DNA of 11,258 nt from Sphingobacteriia bacterium (GTDB taxonomy: Bacteria; Bacteroidota; Bacteroidia; NS11-12g; UBA955), in the NCBI GenBank assembly GCA_021151535.1, contig JAGKXC010000061.1:1-11258 (forward strand), read 5' to 3'. Below, piece by piece: positions 1 through 6,961 of the stretch. Position numbers and translations under genes: made by a program. The notes beneath the pieces are model-generated. The model worked only from the letters and a program-made list of their open reading frames with translations. It did no database searches and was not told the origin of the DNA. Positions within the stretch are counted from its first letter, which is position 1, and each line of letters starts with the position of its first letter.

Positions 1-1821
1 GAAGTGAGTATTTCTCCATTGGCATGTGTGATTGTTCAGGATCGCCCGCAATTCTTAGGCGTAAATGAAATTTTGCGCATCAATACCCAAAACAGCATGG
101 ATTTGTTGGGTAAGGAATTGACCATTGAATTGGGCGAGTTGGAAAACAAGTGGCATTTTTCTTCGTTGGAGAAGATATTCATTGAAAACCGTATTTACCG
201 CGATATTGAAGAGTGTGAAACTTGGGAGGCGGTATTGTTGGCGATTGATAAAGGATTGGATCCATTTAAGAAATTGTTGCGCAGGGAGATTACAGAAGAG
301 GATATTATCCGACTAACTGAAATCAAGATTAAACGTATTTCTAAATTCGATTCATTCAAAGCAGATGAATACATCCGTGGACTGGAAGAGCAAATCGCCC
401 AAGTAAAACACCATTTGGAAAATTTGGTGGATTACACCATCGAGTATTATAAGCGATTGATTAAGAAATATGGTGCGGGCAAGGAGAGAAAAACAGAAAT
501 CCGTGCATTTGATACCATTGAAGCCAATGTAGTGGCAGTAGCGAATGTGAAATTGTATGCGAATTACAAAGAAGGATTTGTGGGAACGTCGCTTAAGAAG
601 GAAACTTTTGTGGTGGATTGTTCGGATATCGATGATATCATCGCATTCAGAAGTGATGGTAAATATGCCATTGCCAAAGTTACCGAAAAGCATTTTTACG
701 GTAAGGATTTGATCCATGTGGATGTTTGGCGGAAGAACGACGAACGTACCACCTACAACGTAGTATATTGGGATGGTGCCGATAAGAAAGTAATGGCCAA
801 GCGTTTCAATGCAACGGGATTGATTCGTGCAAAAGAGTATTTGTTTGCTGGCGAGCATCCCAAATCTGAGGTGTTGTATTTTTCTGCAAACCCCAATGGT
901 GAGGCGGAAAAAGTTACTTTGTATTTGAGTGCAACAGCCAGTGCGAGAATCAAATCGTTGGAATACGATTTTTCAAAACTGGCGATTAAAGGCAAGAGTG
1001 CACGTGGTAATCAGATTACAAAATACCCGATTCGCAAGGTGGAACTCAAAGAAAAAGGTGGTTCCACATTGGGTGGGGTTAAGATTTATTGGGATAACCA
1101 TACAGGAAGATTGAATGGCGATGCCAAAGGTCAGTTCTTGGGTGAATTCCAGGGGTCGGATCGTATTTTGGTGATTTATAACGATGGTAATTATGAAATT
1201 ACCAATTACGAATTAATTAATCGATACGAAGCGGATTCGGTGTATTTGATACAGAAATTCCATCAAGCGCAAGTGATTCAGGTGGTGTACTTGGAAGGGA
1301 AATCTAAGTTGCAATATGTGAAGCGATTTATGATTGAAACCTCAACCATGGAGAAGAAATTCTCATTCATTGGAGATGAAAAGGGTTCTCAATTGTTGGT
1401 GGCTACTACTTCATCGCCCGGAGAAATTGAAGTGACGATCGAGAGCAAGAAAGGCGAAAAGATTGTAGAGAAAATTGTGTTAGACGAATTCATGGAGGTA
1501 AAGGGATGGAAGGTGTTAGGAAATCGTTTGCACACAGAAAAAATAAAGAAGGTAGCATTGTTGAGTGAGCGAGTAGGTGAGTGGCAGGGCGATGATTCTA
1601 CTATGGATTTGGATGAGGTAGACTTGGATGCTGATGAGGGAGATGTGATGGATGGAGATGACCAAACCGATGGTGGTGAGGCAGTTGCTGTTCAATCGGA
1701 TTCAAGTGCTGAAAACGAAACTAAGGCTCCGGAATTCGAGAAACCAAAGGAGGAGAAAAAGCCTACAGATGATGGAAGTATTAGTGCGCACGACGGTCCT
1801 ACGCAGTTGAATTTGTTATAA
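1..1821 (+). CDS. parC: DNA topoisomerase IV (type IIA) subunit A, C-terminal part; 5' end outside window
   Basis: The open frame enters from the window edge (first codon GAA at base 1) and ends at TAA 1819-1821, leaving 606 residues. Bacteroidota ParC-type proteins are roughly 850-900 residues, so the 5'Y-CAP winged-helix domain with the catalytic tyrosine lies upstream. Visible parts are the end of the breakage-reunion core, a charged helical/coiled-coil stretch (fragment residues ~100-165), then a beta-rich C-terminal domain (~170-525) with blade-like repeats such as DIIAFRSDGKYAIAKV, as in the GyrA/ParC beta-pinwheel. No canonical GyrA box (QRRGGKG) is visible, which favours topoisomerase IV (decatenation) over gyrase. 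Residues 531-606 form an Asp/Glu-rich, probably disordered tail ending QLNLL. The methyltransferase gene follows after 9 nt, so the two are probably cotranscribed; a parE partner would be expected upstream. Family assignment is firm; ParC versus GyrA is slightly less so. Confidence 0.9.
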   Translation, partial: EVSISPLACVIVQDRPQFLGVNEILRINTQNSMDLLGKELTIELGELENKWHFSSLEKIFIENRIYRDIEECETWEAVLLAIDKGLDPFKKLLRREITEEDIIRLTEIKIKRISKFDSFKADEYIRGLEEQIAQVKHHLENLVDYTIEYYKRLIKKYGAGKERKTEIRAFDTIEANVVAVANVKLYANYKEGFVGTSLKKETFVVDCSDIDDIIAFRSDGKYAIAKVTEKHFYGKDLIHVDVWRKNDERTTYNVVYWDGADKKVMAKRFNATGLIRAKEYLFAGEHPKSEVLYFSANPNGEAEKVTLYLSATASARIKSLEYDFSKLAIKGKSARGNQITKYPIRKVELKEKGGSTLGGVKIYWDNHTGRLNGDAKGQFLGEFQGSDRILVIYNDGNYEITNYELINRYEADSVYLIQKFHQAQVIQVVYLEGKSKLQYVKRFMIETSTMEKKFSFIGDEKGSQLLVATTSSPGEIEVTIESKKGEKIVEKIVLDEFMEVKGWKVLGNRLHTEKIKKVALLSERVGEWQGDDSTMDLDEVDLDADEGDVMDGDDQTDGGEAVAVQSDSSAENETKAPEFEKPKEEKKPTDDGSISAHDGPTQLNLL

Positions 1822-1830
1822 AATTGAAGC

Positions 1831-2817
1831 ATGAAATTGTTTGAGGGAATAGAATTTGGGTCTAGGATTGATGCTGGCAATTGGCAGGATTATGAATTGC
1901 TTGATGCGGGTGGTTTTGAGAAATTGGAGCGATTTGGGAAGTGGGTGTTGAGAAGACCGGAGCCGCAGGCAATTTGGGATAAATCTTTGAGTGATAAGGA
2001 TTGGCAAAAATTGGCTAATGCTAGTTTTTTAAGGGGGGGAGCTGCGGGAAATGGCGGCGCTGCTGCTTCTGGTGATTCAGAGAAAGGAAGTTGGCATTTG
2101 CGACCTGAGATGCAAGATCGTTGGTGGATTTCATATCCATTGGCGAAGGGAACTGTATTGAAATTTCGATTGGGGTTAACCAGTTTTAAACATGTGGGCC
2201 TGTTTCCTGAGCAAGCGGCCAATTGGGATTGGATTTACCAACAAACGCAGCAACGGTTGCATTTACGCGGTTTGGCAACAGGCGCTGATGCCTGGAAAAA
2301 GAACCCCGTTGATGCCAAACCCAAGGTGTTGAACTTATTCGCTTACACAGGTGGAGCTTCGCTGGCCGCATTCGCCGCCGGTGCCGATGTAACCCACGTA
2401 GATAGCGTAAAACAAGTAGTTACTTGGGGCAAAGAAAATATGGAACAATCCGGTCTCGACGGCATCCGTTGGCTGGTAGAAGATGCGTTTAAATTTGTTC
2501 AACGCGAAGTGCGCCGTGGCAAAAAATATGACGGCATTTTGCTCGATCCTCCTGCCTACGGCCGTGGCCCTGAAGGTGAAAAATGGCTATTGGAAAAACA
2601 ACTCAACGAACTCATGGGAATGTGTGGCGCCTTGCTACAACCCGATGGCTTCTTCTTGCTAAATCTTTATAGCATGGGTTTCTCAGCAATGGTAGCCGAA
2701 AATCTTATGCGCAAACAAATTCCAGCCTCCGCGGATAAACCCATCGAAAGTGGTGAGCTCTTTGTACGCGATAAACACGCCATGTCCCTGCCACTGGGTA
2801 CCTACTTGCGCTTTTAA
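1831..2817 (+). CDS. Class I SAM-dependent methyltransferase, RlmI-like family
   Basis: A 328-residue protein with an N-terminal beta-rich region (1-120) and a C-terminal Rossmann methyltransferase domain (~160-325). SAM-binding motif I is LNLFAYTGG at ~167-175, followed by the acidic residue D191 ending strand beta2. The catalytic-type motif is DPPAYG at 239-244. The stretch HVGLFPEQ at 121-128 is typical of this PF10672-like group. Relatives such as RlmI methylate cytosine in 23S rRNA, but the substrate here cannot be read from sequence. No PUA domain is evident. A low-complexity Gly/Ala loop sits at residues 69-86, coded just after a run of seven Gs. Base composition changes inside the gene: the first half is strongly G-rich on the coding strand and the second half is not. 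The start at 1831 is 9 nt after the topoisomerase stop, with no Shine-Dalgarno sequence. The stop abuts the stop of the convergent permease. Confidence 0.88.
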   Translation: MKLFEGIEFGSRIDAGNWQDYELLDAGGFEKLERFGKWVLRRPEPQAIWDKSLSDKDWQKLANASFLRGGAAGNGGAAASGDSEKGSWHLRPEMQDRWWISYPLAKGTVLKFRLGLTSFKHVGLFPEQAANWDWIYQQTQQRLHLRGLATGADAWKKNPVDAKPKVLNLFAYTGGASLAAFAAGADVTHVDSVKQVVTWGKENMEQSGLDGIRWLVEDAFKFVQREVRRGKKYDGILLDPPAYGRGPEGEKWLLEKQLNELMGMCGALLQPDGFFLLNLYSMGFSAMVAENLMRKQIPASADKPIESGELFVRDKHAMSLPLGTYLRF

Positions 2818-2829
2818 TTAAAAGCGCAA
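2806..2829. repeat. 24-bp perfect palindrome at the junction of two convergent genes
   Basis: The arm TTGCGCTTTTAA is followed immediately by its exact reverse complement, with no spacer. The centre of symmetry lies between 2817 and 2818, exactly between the TAA stop of the methyltransferase and the TAA stop of the permease on the other strand. Both proteins therefore end in Leu-Arg-Phe. Transcribed from either side, it would form a hairpin with a roughly 10-bp stem and an AAUU loop. No U-tract follows in either direction, so it is not a textbook intrinsic terminator, although a bidirectional 3'-end signal is the most natural role. Confidence 0.8.
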
Positions 2830-4230
2830 CCATCGCCATAAATCTCTCCAGCTCGGCTTCTTGCCGTAACTCAAAATACCTATCCTATAAATCTTAGATG
2901 TTAACCAAACCATGCCAATAAAGGTGATGGTTAAAATGCCAAAACTCATCAAAATTTCTGATGTTGGCACCCCAAATGGAGCCCTTACTACCATCACAAT
3001 AGGAGATGTAAAAGGTATCATAGAAAACAATTGAGCGGTGCTTCCATTGGGCGCTTTTAAAGCCACCGTTTGCGCAATCACAAAACCTAATACCAATGGC
3101 AATGTGATCGGCATCATGAACTGCTGTGTCTCCGTTTCCTGGTTCACCGCCGCGCCAATGGCCGCAAACATGCTCGCATATAGCAGGTACCCGCCAATAA
3201 AGAACATTAAAAATACTACCAAAATCCGACCTATTGGCATCGACTGGAACGCATCCAACAATCCACCCGCTTCTACCATGTTGGCTACCGGGTTTCCTGT
3301 TCCTGTTTTTAGCGCCATTGCCTCGCTTCCGCTGCCTTGTGCTGCTGCAAAGGAACTATCAATACTGATGGCAGATTGAGCCTTCCCACTGATTTGCTTT
3401 AGTTGGGATTTTCCAAGTAGTGTGCCTCCCGCAGTTCCCAAAACAATCACCAAAACAATCCACGCCAGGAACTGGGTTAAACCTACCGCCGCAATGCCTA
3501 ATATTTTCCCCATCATCAGATGGAATGGTTTTACGCTACTCACAATCACTTCCACAATGCGGTTGGTTTTTTCTTCTAACGCGCCGCGCATTACGCTCGC
3601 TCCATACACGAAAATGAACATGTAAATCATGAATGCCAACATAAACCCAATTCCGCTCTTTAATCCGCTAGAACTAGTTTCGATTTCGCCAGAACTGCCA
3701 ATCTCTTTCAATGCAATACTGCCCTGTGCTTCCAAAGAATCTATTGCCGATTGCCGGATTCCCATCTTTAACATGTTGCCGTTTTTTGCCTGCTGTTTGA
3801 TGAAGCTGTTAATCGATTCCATCTCAATTAATGAGGGCGTTTCTTTCGCATATAAAGTTGCCGAATCCAGTTGGTTTAAATCATGATCTTCGATTATAAG
3901 CCAAGCATCTACAATTCCTAATTTTACGTTTAATGCCGCCGTGTCAATTCTCTCTTGCGCTTGGTTGTATTCAGAACTTGTGTTTATTTGTGTGCCCACC
4001 AAATTGTAATTGCCTACATTGCCGAAGCTCAATCGTTTGCTTTGGTCTGTCACCATCATGATTTTTTGCTCCGAACCTCCCTCATCGCGGGTAGCGATAA
4101 AGATGCTTAATGCATAAAATCCCACAATTAAAACAGGCGCCAAAAACGTCATGATGATGAACGTTTTGTTTTTAACTCGACTAATATATTCTCGCTTGAA
4201 AACGATCCAAATGTTTCTTAAATTTTTCAT
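2818..4230 (-). CDS. ABC-2 type transporter permease, NatB-like
   Basis: A 470-residue integral membrane protein and probable partner of the ATPase encoded directly upstream (24-nt gap). The N-terminus, with KREYISRVKNKTF before the first membrane helix (~24-46), is typical of NatB-like permeases of the ABC-2 (PF12698) group. A soluble, probably extracytoplasmic domain follows (~48-190). Five further membrane segments lie at about 193-213, 241-267, 335-357, 372-391 and 428-447. The conserved cytoplasmic motif EEKTNRIVEVIVSS (219-232) precedes the third. NatAB of Bacillus exports sodium, but most Bacteroidota homologues have no proven substrate, so 'Na+ exporter' would be over-annotation. The last three residues (LRF) are encoded in the palindrome shared with the convergent methyltransferase gene. 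Confidence 0.88.
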   Translation of the reverse strand: MKNLRNIWIVFKREYISRVKNKTFIIMTFLAPVLIVGFYALSIFIATRDEGGSEQKIMMVTDQSKRLSFGNVGNYNLVGTQINTSSEYNQAQERIDTAALNVKLGIVDAWLIIEDHDLNQLDSATLYAKETPSLIEMESINSFIKQQAKNGNMLKMGIRQSAIDSLEAQGSIALKEIGSSGEIETSSSGLKSGIGFMLAFMIYMFIFVYGASVMRGALEEKTNRIVEVIVSSVKPFHLMMGKILGIAAVGLTQFLAWIVLVIVLGTAGGTLLGKSQLKQISGKAQSAISIDSSFAAAQGSGSEAMALKTGTGNPVANMVEAGGLLDAFQSMPIGRILVVFLMFFIGGYLLYASMFAAIGAAVNQETETQQFMMPITLPLVLGFVIAQTVALKAPNGSTAQLFSMIPFTSPIVMVVRAPFGVPTSEILMSFGILTITFIGMVWLTSKIYRIGILSYGKKPSWRDLWRWLRF

Positions 4231-4254
4231 AATTGATTGGTTAACGCGAATTTC

Positions 4255-5202
4255 TTAATGACTGAAAGTTTGAGAATTATCGCCCGAAACCTCTACGGTT
4301 TTTACAAAAATATCGTGTACAGTAGGGATGTGTTCACTGAAGTGAATCAAAGGTAAACTTAAACTACTGGCTTGTAGTAAAAGCTGCTGCATGGTTAATG
4401 ATTCACTCGTTTGGATGTAGTAAATGTACCTGCCGTCGTTGGTTTGGGTTGATTTTACAACATGTGCCGCTAATGGATGTTGTTCAAAGGAAATAACTCC
4501 GTGGAATCCGATCTCAAAGATGCCGGTAAAAGCATTTCTTCTAATCTCGCTAACGCTGCCATCCAATACTTTTTTGCCTTGGTGGATGATGCCGATTTTA
4601 TCGCACAATTCCTCCACGTTGTCCATCCTATGGGTAGAAAAAAGGATAGAAGTTCCTTGGCTTTTTAGTTCCAAAATGAGATTTTTAATCATGTCGGCAT
4701 TAACCGGATCGAAGCCGCTAAAAGGTTCATCTAAAATCAATAATTTAGGATTATGCATGATGCAGCTCACGAACTGTACTTTTTGGGCCATCCCTTTGGA
4801 AATTTCTTCGATTTTCTTTTTCGACCATTCCAGCATTTCCAATCTGCCTAGCCAATGTTTAACAGCGGCTTTGGCTTCTTGGTTGCTCAATCCTCTCAAT
4901 TCTGCGAAAAACAACAATTGATCTGCCACACTCATTTTTTTATACAATCCGCGCTCTTCTGGCATGTATCCCATGAATTGAGAATCGGTAGATTGCAGTG
5001 GTTTGCCTTGGAAAATGATTTCGCCTTGATCGGGTTGGGTGATGGTAGATAACATCCTTATGAGGGTTGTTTTTCCGGCACCATTTGGACCTAATAATCC
5101 GTAAATTTCTCCCTTGTTTAGTTGGATGGAGATGTTATGGGATACTTGTTGATCGCCAAATTTTTTGTAAATATTTGTGGCGATTAAAAGGGGATTTTCC
5201 AT
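4255..5202 (-). CDS. ABC transporter ATP-binding protein, NatA-like with C-terminal extension
   Basis: A 315-residue cytoplasmic ATPase that should energise the permease encoded 24 nt downstream. Walker A is GPNGAGKTT (38-46), the signature region is ISKGMAQKVQF (134-144), Walker B is LLILDEP (154-160) and the H-loop is STHRM (H191). The usual Gln of the Q-loop is not seen: the corresponding segment reads GYMPEERGLY (78-87), a variant I recognise from NatA-like proteins with a DUF4162-type C-terminal region. Residues ~220-305 form that extension. The start at 5202 sits 41 nt downstream of the beta-barrel gene's stop on the same strand, so readthrough from that gene is possible. A weak promoter-like CATATTTG (5224 to 5217 on -) could also drive it separately. 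Confidence 0.92.
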   Translation of the reverse strand: MENPLLIATNIYKKFGDQQVSHNISIQLNKGEIYGLLGPNGAGKTTLIRMLSTITQPDQGEIIFQGKPLQSTDSQFMGYMPEERGLYKKMSVADQLLFFAELRGLSNQEAKAAVKHWLGRLEMLEWSKKKIEEISKGMAQKVQFVSCIMHNPKLLILDEPFSGFDPVNADMIKNLILELKSQGTSILFSTHRMDNVEELCDKIGIIHQGKKVLDGSVSEIRRNAFTGIFEIGFHGVISFEQHPLAAHVVKSTQTNDGRYIYYIQTSESLTMQQLLLQASSLSLPLIHFSEHIPTVHDIFVKTVEVSGDNSQTFSH

Positions 5203-5243
5203 GCAGATAGTTCAAACAAATATGGGAGATTGGGTATTAATTT

Positions 5244-6032
5244 TTAGAAGGAATAGACCAATCCATAGCTTAATCCGATAGAAGAAGTTCCACCGCCAAT
5301 TGCACATTGGATTCCCAAACCATTGCGATAGGTTCTTTTCATGCCAATCAAAGTGGCTTGTATTCCTTGGGTTGGGTAAGTTTTGGTGTATTCGGGGACA
5401 TAAGCGGTTGAAGTATCTGTTCTAACAGTATTGAAATTGATATTGAAAATACCTAAAGATATTCCTGAATATAAAGCTACGGATGATTTGGGTTTGTTTT
5501 TCATGTACCAGCAATAATCCATAGAGCCCATGAAACCAGTTAAATCAACTTTGTATTTGAATTTGGAGTATTTGGCTGGGAATGTGGAGTAATCGGGATA
5601 TTCGATTTCACTTGTGGAAATACTTCCATGCGTGTAAACCAATCCCATCATCCATCGATCCCTAAAATGATATTGGTATCCCCAGTAATTCGGGCGATTG
5701 ATATCGGTGGTTATCGGTCCAAAATTGGGCGAAAGTTGCTCAATCATCGCCTTGGAGATGATGTTTGGTAAAGTGTTTGAACAGGCGCCATACATAAAGG
5801 TCATACCACCTTGTTTGTAAAAGTTCTTTGGATCTTTTTGGGGTTTATCGGCTTTAGTTTTTTCTGTTTTAGGAGGTTTTGGCGCTTTGAGTGGAGCCAA
5901 TGGAATGGTGTCTGTTGGGGAAGGCGCCATAATTGAATGAGCAAAGTTGGTAGTTTTTGAAAAAGCAGGTTGAGCGATAAGCGCAGCAGCTGTAAGTAAT
6001 TGCGCAGTAAGGTGCTTTATGGTTTTTTTCAT
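5244..6032 (-). CDS. Secreted or outer-membrane beta-barrel-like protein, unknown function
   Basis: A 262-residue protein that I cannot assign to a named family. It begins with a signal peptide (MKKTIKH, then the hydrophobic core LTAAALIA; cleavage probably near residue 25). A Pro/Lys-rich linker follows (~43-70), then a domain (~74-262) of alternating aromatic and polar residues with many Gly and Tyr. It ends LVYSF, and a C-terminal phenylalanine is characteristic of outer-membrane barrel proteins. Length and pattern fit a small 8-stranded barrel or a Bacteroidota porin-like or PorT-like protein, but that is inference. It has three cysteines in the mature part (C84, C174, C243). It is divergent from the YceI gene (184-bp shared upstream region) and 41 nt upstream of the ABC ATPase gene, with no terminator seen between them. 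Confidence 0.7.
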   Translation of the reverse strand: MKKTIKHLTAQLLTAAALIAQPAFSKTTNFAHSIMAPSPTDTIPLAPLKAPKPPKTEKTKADKPQKDPKNFYKQGGMTFMYGACSNTLPNIISKAMIEQLSPNFGPITTDINRPNYWGYQYHFRDRWMMGLVYTHGSISTSEIEYPDYSTFPAKYSKFKYKVDLTGFMGSMDYCWYMKNKPKSSVALYSGISLGIFNINFNTVRTDTSTAYVPEYTKTYPTQGIQATLIGMKRTYRNGLGIQCAIGGGTSSIGLSYGLVYSF

Positions 6033-6181
6033 AATGGGTTTAAATAAAATGGGCTTGTGATTTTTTGATGCAAAATAATGTATTTGTTTGTTTTATTGAA
6101 AATGAATCGCCGTTTGTCGAAAGTTTCATGAATTTTAGCCATTGTACGAAAAAAAGTTTTCTAGTCTTGATTCTTTGTGCG

Positions 6182-6201
6182 ATATTTGTTCAAACAAATA
6201 T
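6182..6201. promoter_or_regulatory. 20-bp inverted repeat upstream of the YceI gene; possible operator
   Basis: Perfect arms ATATTTGTT and AACAAATAT flank a two-base centre (CA), ending 15 bp before the YceI start codon. It overlaps GATATTTG (6181-6188), a 7-of-8 match to the Bacteroidota -7 element TAnnTTTG, but I see no TTG at the expected upstream spacing, so the promoter call is weak. Fourteen bases of it (6188-6201) recur exactly at 5210-5223, just upstream of the ABC ATPase gene. It could be a regulator site or a chance AT-rich palindrome. Confidence 0.35.
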
Positions 6202-6216
6202 TAATATATTCAAATT

Positions 6217-6756
6217 ATGACAACTCAAGCAATTTCTCAATGGAATTTGGATCCTACCCACTCAGAGGTACAATTCAAAGTAAAGCATTTGGTTATTTCA
6301 ACTGTAACAGGAAACTTCAGAAATTTCAGTGCAAGTTTGGAAAAGCATGGCGATGATTTTTCTGGTGCCAAAGTAACTTTCACTGCACAAGTAAATTCAA
6401 TTGATACTAACCAAGCTGATCGTGATGGTCATTTGCAGTCTCCAGAATTCTTTGATGCGGCTCAATTCCCAACAATCGAATTCGTTAGCACTTCATTTGA
6501 AAAGAAGTCTGACAGTGTTTATGCTGTTAAAGGTCATTTGACAATGAAGGGTATTACCAAAGAAGTTGAATTAACCGCTGAATTTGGTGGCGAGATGGTT
6601 GATCCATGGGGTAACAGAAAAGCAGGATTCGAAGTTAGTGGTTTAGTGAAGAGAGAAGAGTTTGGTTTAACTTGGAGTGCAGTAACAGAGGCAGGCGGTA
6701 TTGTAGTGGGTAGCGACGTTAAGTTGTTATTCAACGTACAGTTTGTAGCTGCTTAA
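6217..6756 (+). CDS. YceI family protein (lipocalin-like, polyisoprenoid-binding type)
   Basis: A 179-residue single-domain protein matching the YceI family (PF04264) in length and motifs. These include WNLDPTHSEVQFKVKHL at 9-25, the segment around SPEFFDAAQFPTIEF at 75-89, GHLTMKGITKEV at 106-117, and GFEVSGLVKREEFGLTW at 137-153. The family folds as an extended beta-barrel that binds a long isoprenoid or other lipid in its core. Many relatives carry a signal peptide and act in the periplasm. This one has no signal peptide, so a cytoplasmic location is likely. It is transcribed alone: the divergent neighbour is upstream and a strong terminator lies about 110 bp downstream. The start is set by the conserved N-terminus; the leader is A/T-rich with no Shine-Dalgarno sequence. 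Confidence 0.93.
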   Translation: MTTQAISQWNLDPTHSEVQFKVKHLVISTVTGNFRNFSASLEKHGDDFSGAKVTFTAQVNSIDTNQADRDGHLQSPEFFDAAQFPTIEFVSTSFEKKSDSVYAVKGHLTMKGITKEVELTAEFGGEMVDPWGNRKAGFEVSGLVKREEFGLTWSAVTEAGGIVVGSDVKLLFNVQFVAA

Positions 6757-6830
6757 TCATTTGAAAACATCCATGTAGGTGAATACAGCAATTTGTTTAC
6801 ACCTAATTTAAGTGATGAATCTAAAATTGG

Positions 6831-6856
6831 ATCAACGTTTTAGTTGATGGTTTTTT
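6831..6856 (+). terminator. Weak hairpin with T-run downstream of YceI
   Basis: ATCAAC (6831-6836) pairs with GTTGAT (6843-6848) across a six-base loop. It is followed by GG and six Ts (6851-6856). The stem is short and AT-rich, so it would be a weak intrinsic terminator or 3'-end stabiliser just before the stronger one at 6866. Confidence 0.35.
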
Positions 6857-6865
6857 AGGTTTTGT

Positions 6866-6902
6866 AAGCCCTTTTGGCCTGTGCTAAGAGGGCTTTTTTT
6901 TT
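6866..6902 (+). terminator. Strong rho-independent terminator of the YceI transcript
   Basis: AAGCCCTTTTGG (6866-6877) pairs with CTAAGAGGGCTT (6884-6895), giving a 12-bp stem with two G-T wobbles and a six-base loop. A run of nine Ts (6894-6902) follows. It lies between the YceI stop (6756) and the AI-2E start (6962), so it separates the two + strand transcripts. Confidence 0.85.
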
Positions 6903-6917
6903 GTTAGGGTTACAAGC

Positions 6918-6948
6918 TTGTGAAAATTTTATTTGCTTAAATGATTTG
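6918..6948 (+). promoter_or_regulatory. Possible Bacteroidota-type promoter for the AI-2E gene
   Basis: TTG at 6918-6920 is followed after exactly 20 bp by ATGATTTG (6941-6948). This matches the -7 consensus TAnnTTTG except that TA is AT. The spacing and the position between the terminator and the start codon fit, and the expected transcription start would be near 6952. The element itself is imperfect, so this is tentative. Confidence 0.35.
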
Positions 6949-6961
6949 AGTAAATTGCGAT

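Noticed and set aside
352..858. 168-codon open frame on the - strand inside the topoisomerase gene
   Set aside because: It is antisense to a firmly identified gene, is rich in Cys, Ile and Phe without any domain pattern, and has no promoter or neighbours. It is a shadow of the coding frame.
4424..4921. 165-codon open frame on the + strand opposite the ABC ATPase gene
   Set aside because: The ATPase on the other strand has all catalytic motifs. The + frame shows no recognisable domain and is a by-product of its codon use.
2818..5202. Calling the ABC pair a sodium exporter (natAB)
   Set aside because: The fold matches NatA/NatB, but substrate is not predictable at this level. No sequence feature here identifies sodium as the cargo.
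6033..6216. Promoters for the barrel gene and YceI in their divergent region
   Set aside because: Several partial TAnnTTTG matches exist on both strands, but none has a TTG at 19-21 bp upstream, so I do not call a specific promoter beyond the tentative palindrome.
6776..6805. Inverted repeat TAGGTG...CACCTA after the YceI gene
   Set aside because: Only a six-base stem with an 18-base loop and no T-run. Too weak to call beside the clear terminator at 6866-6902.
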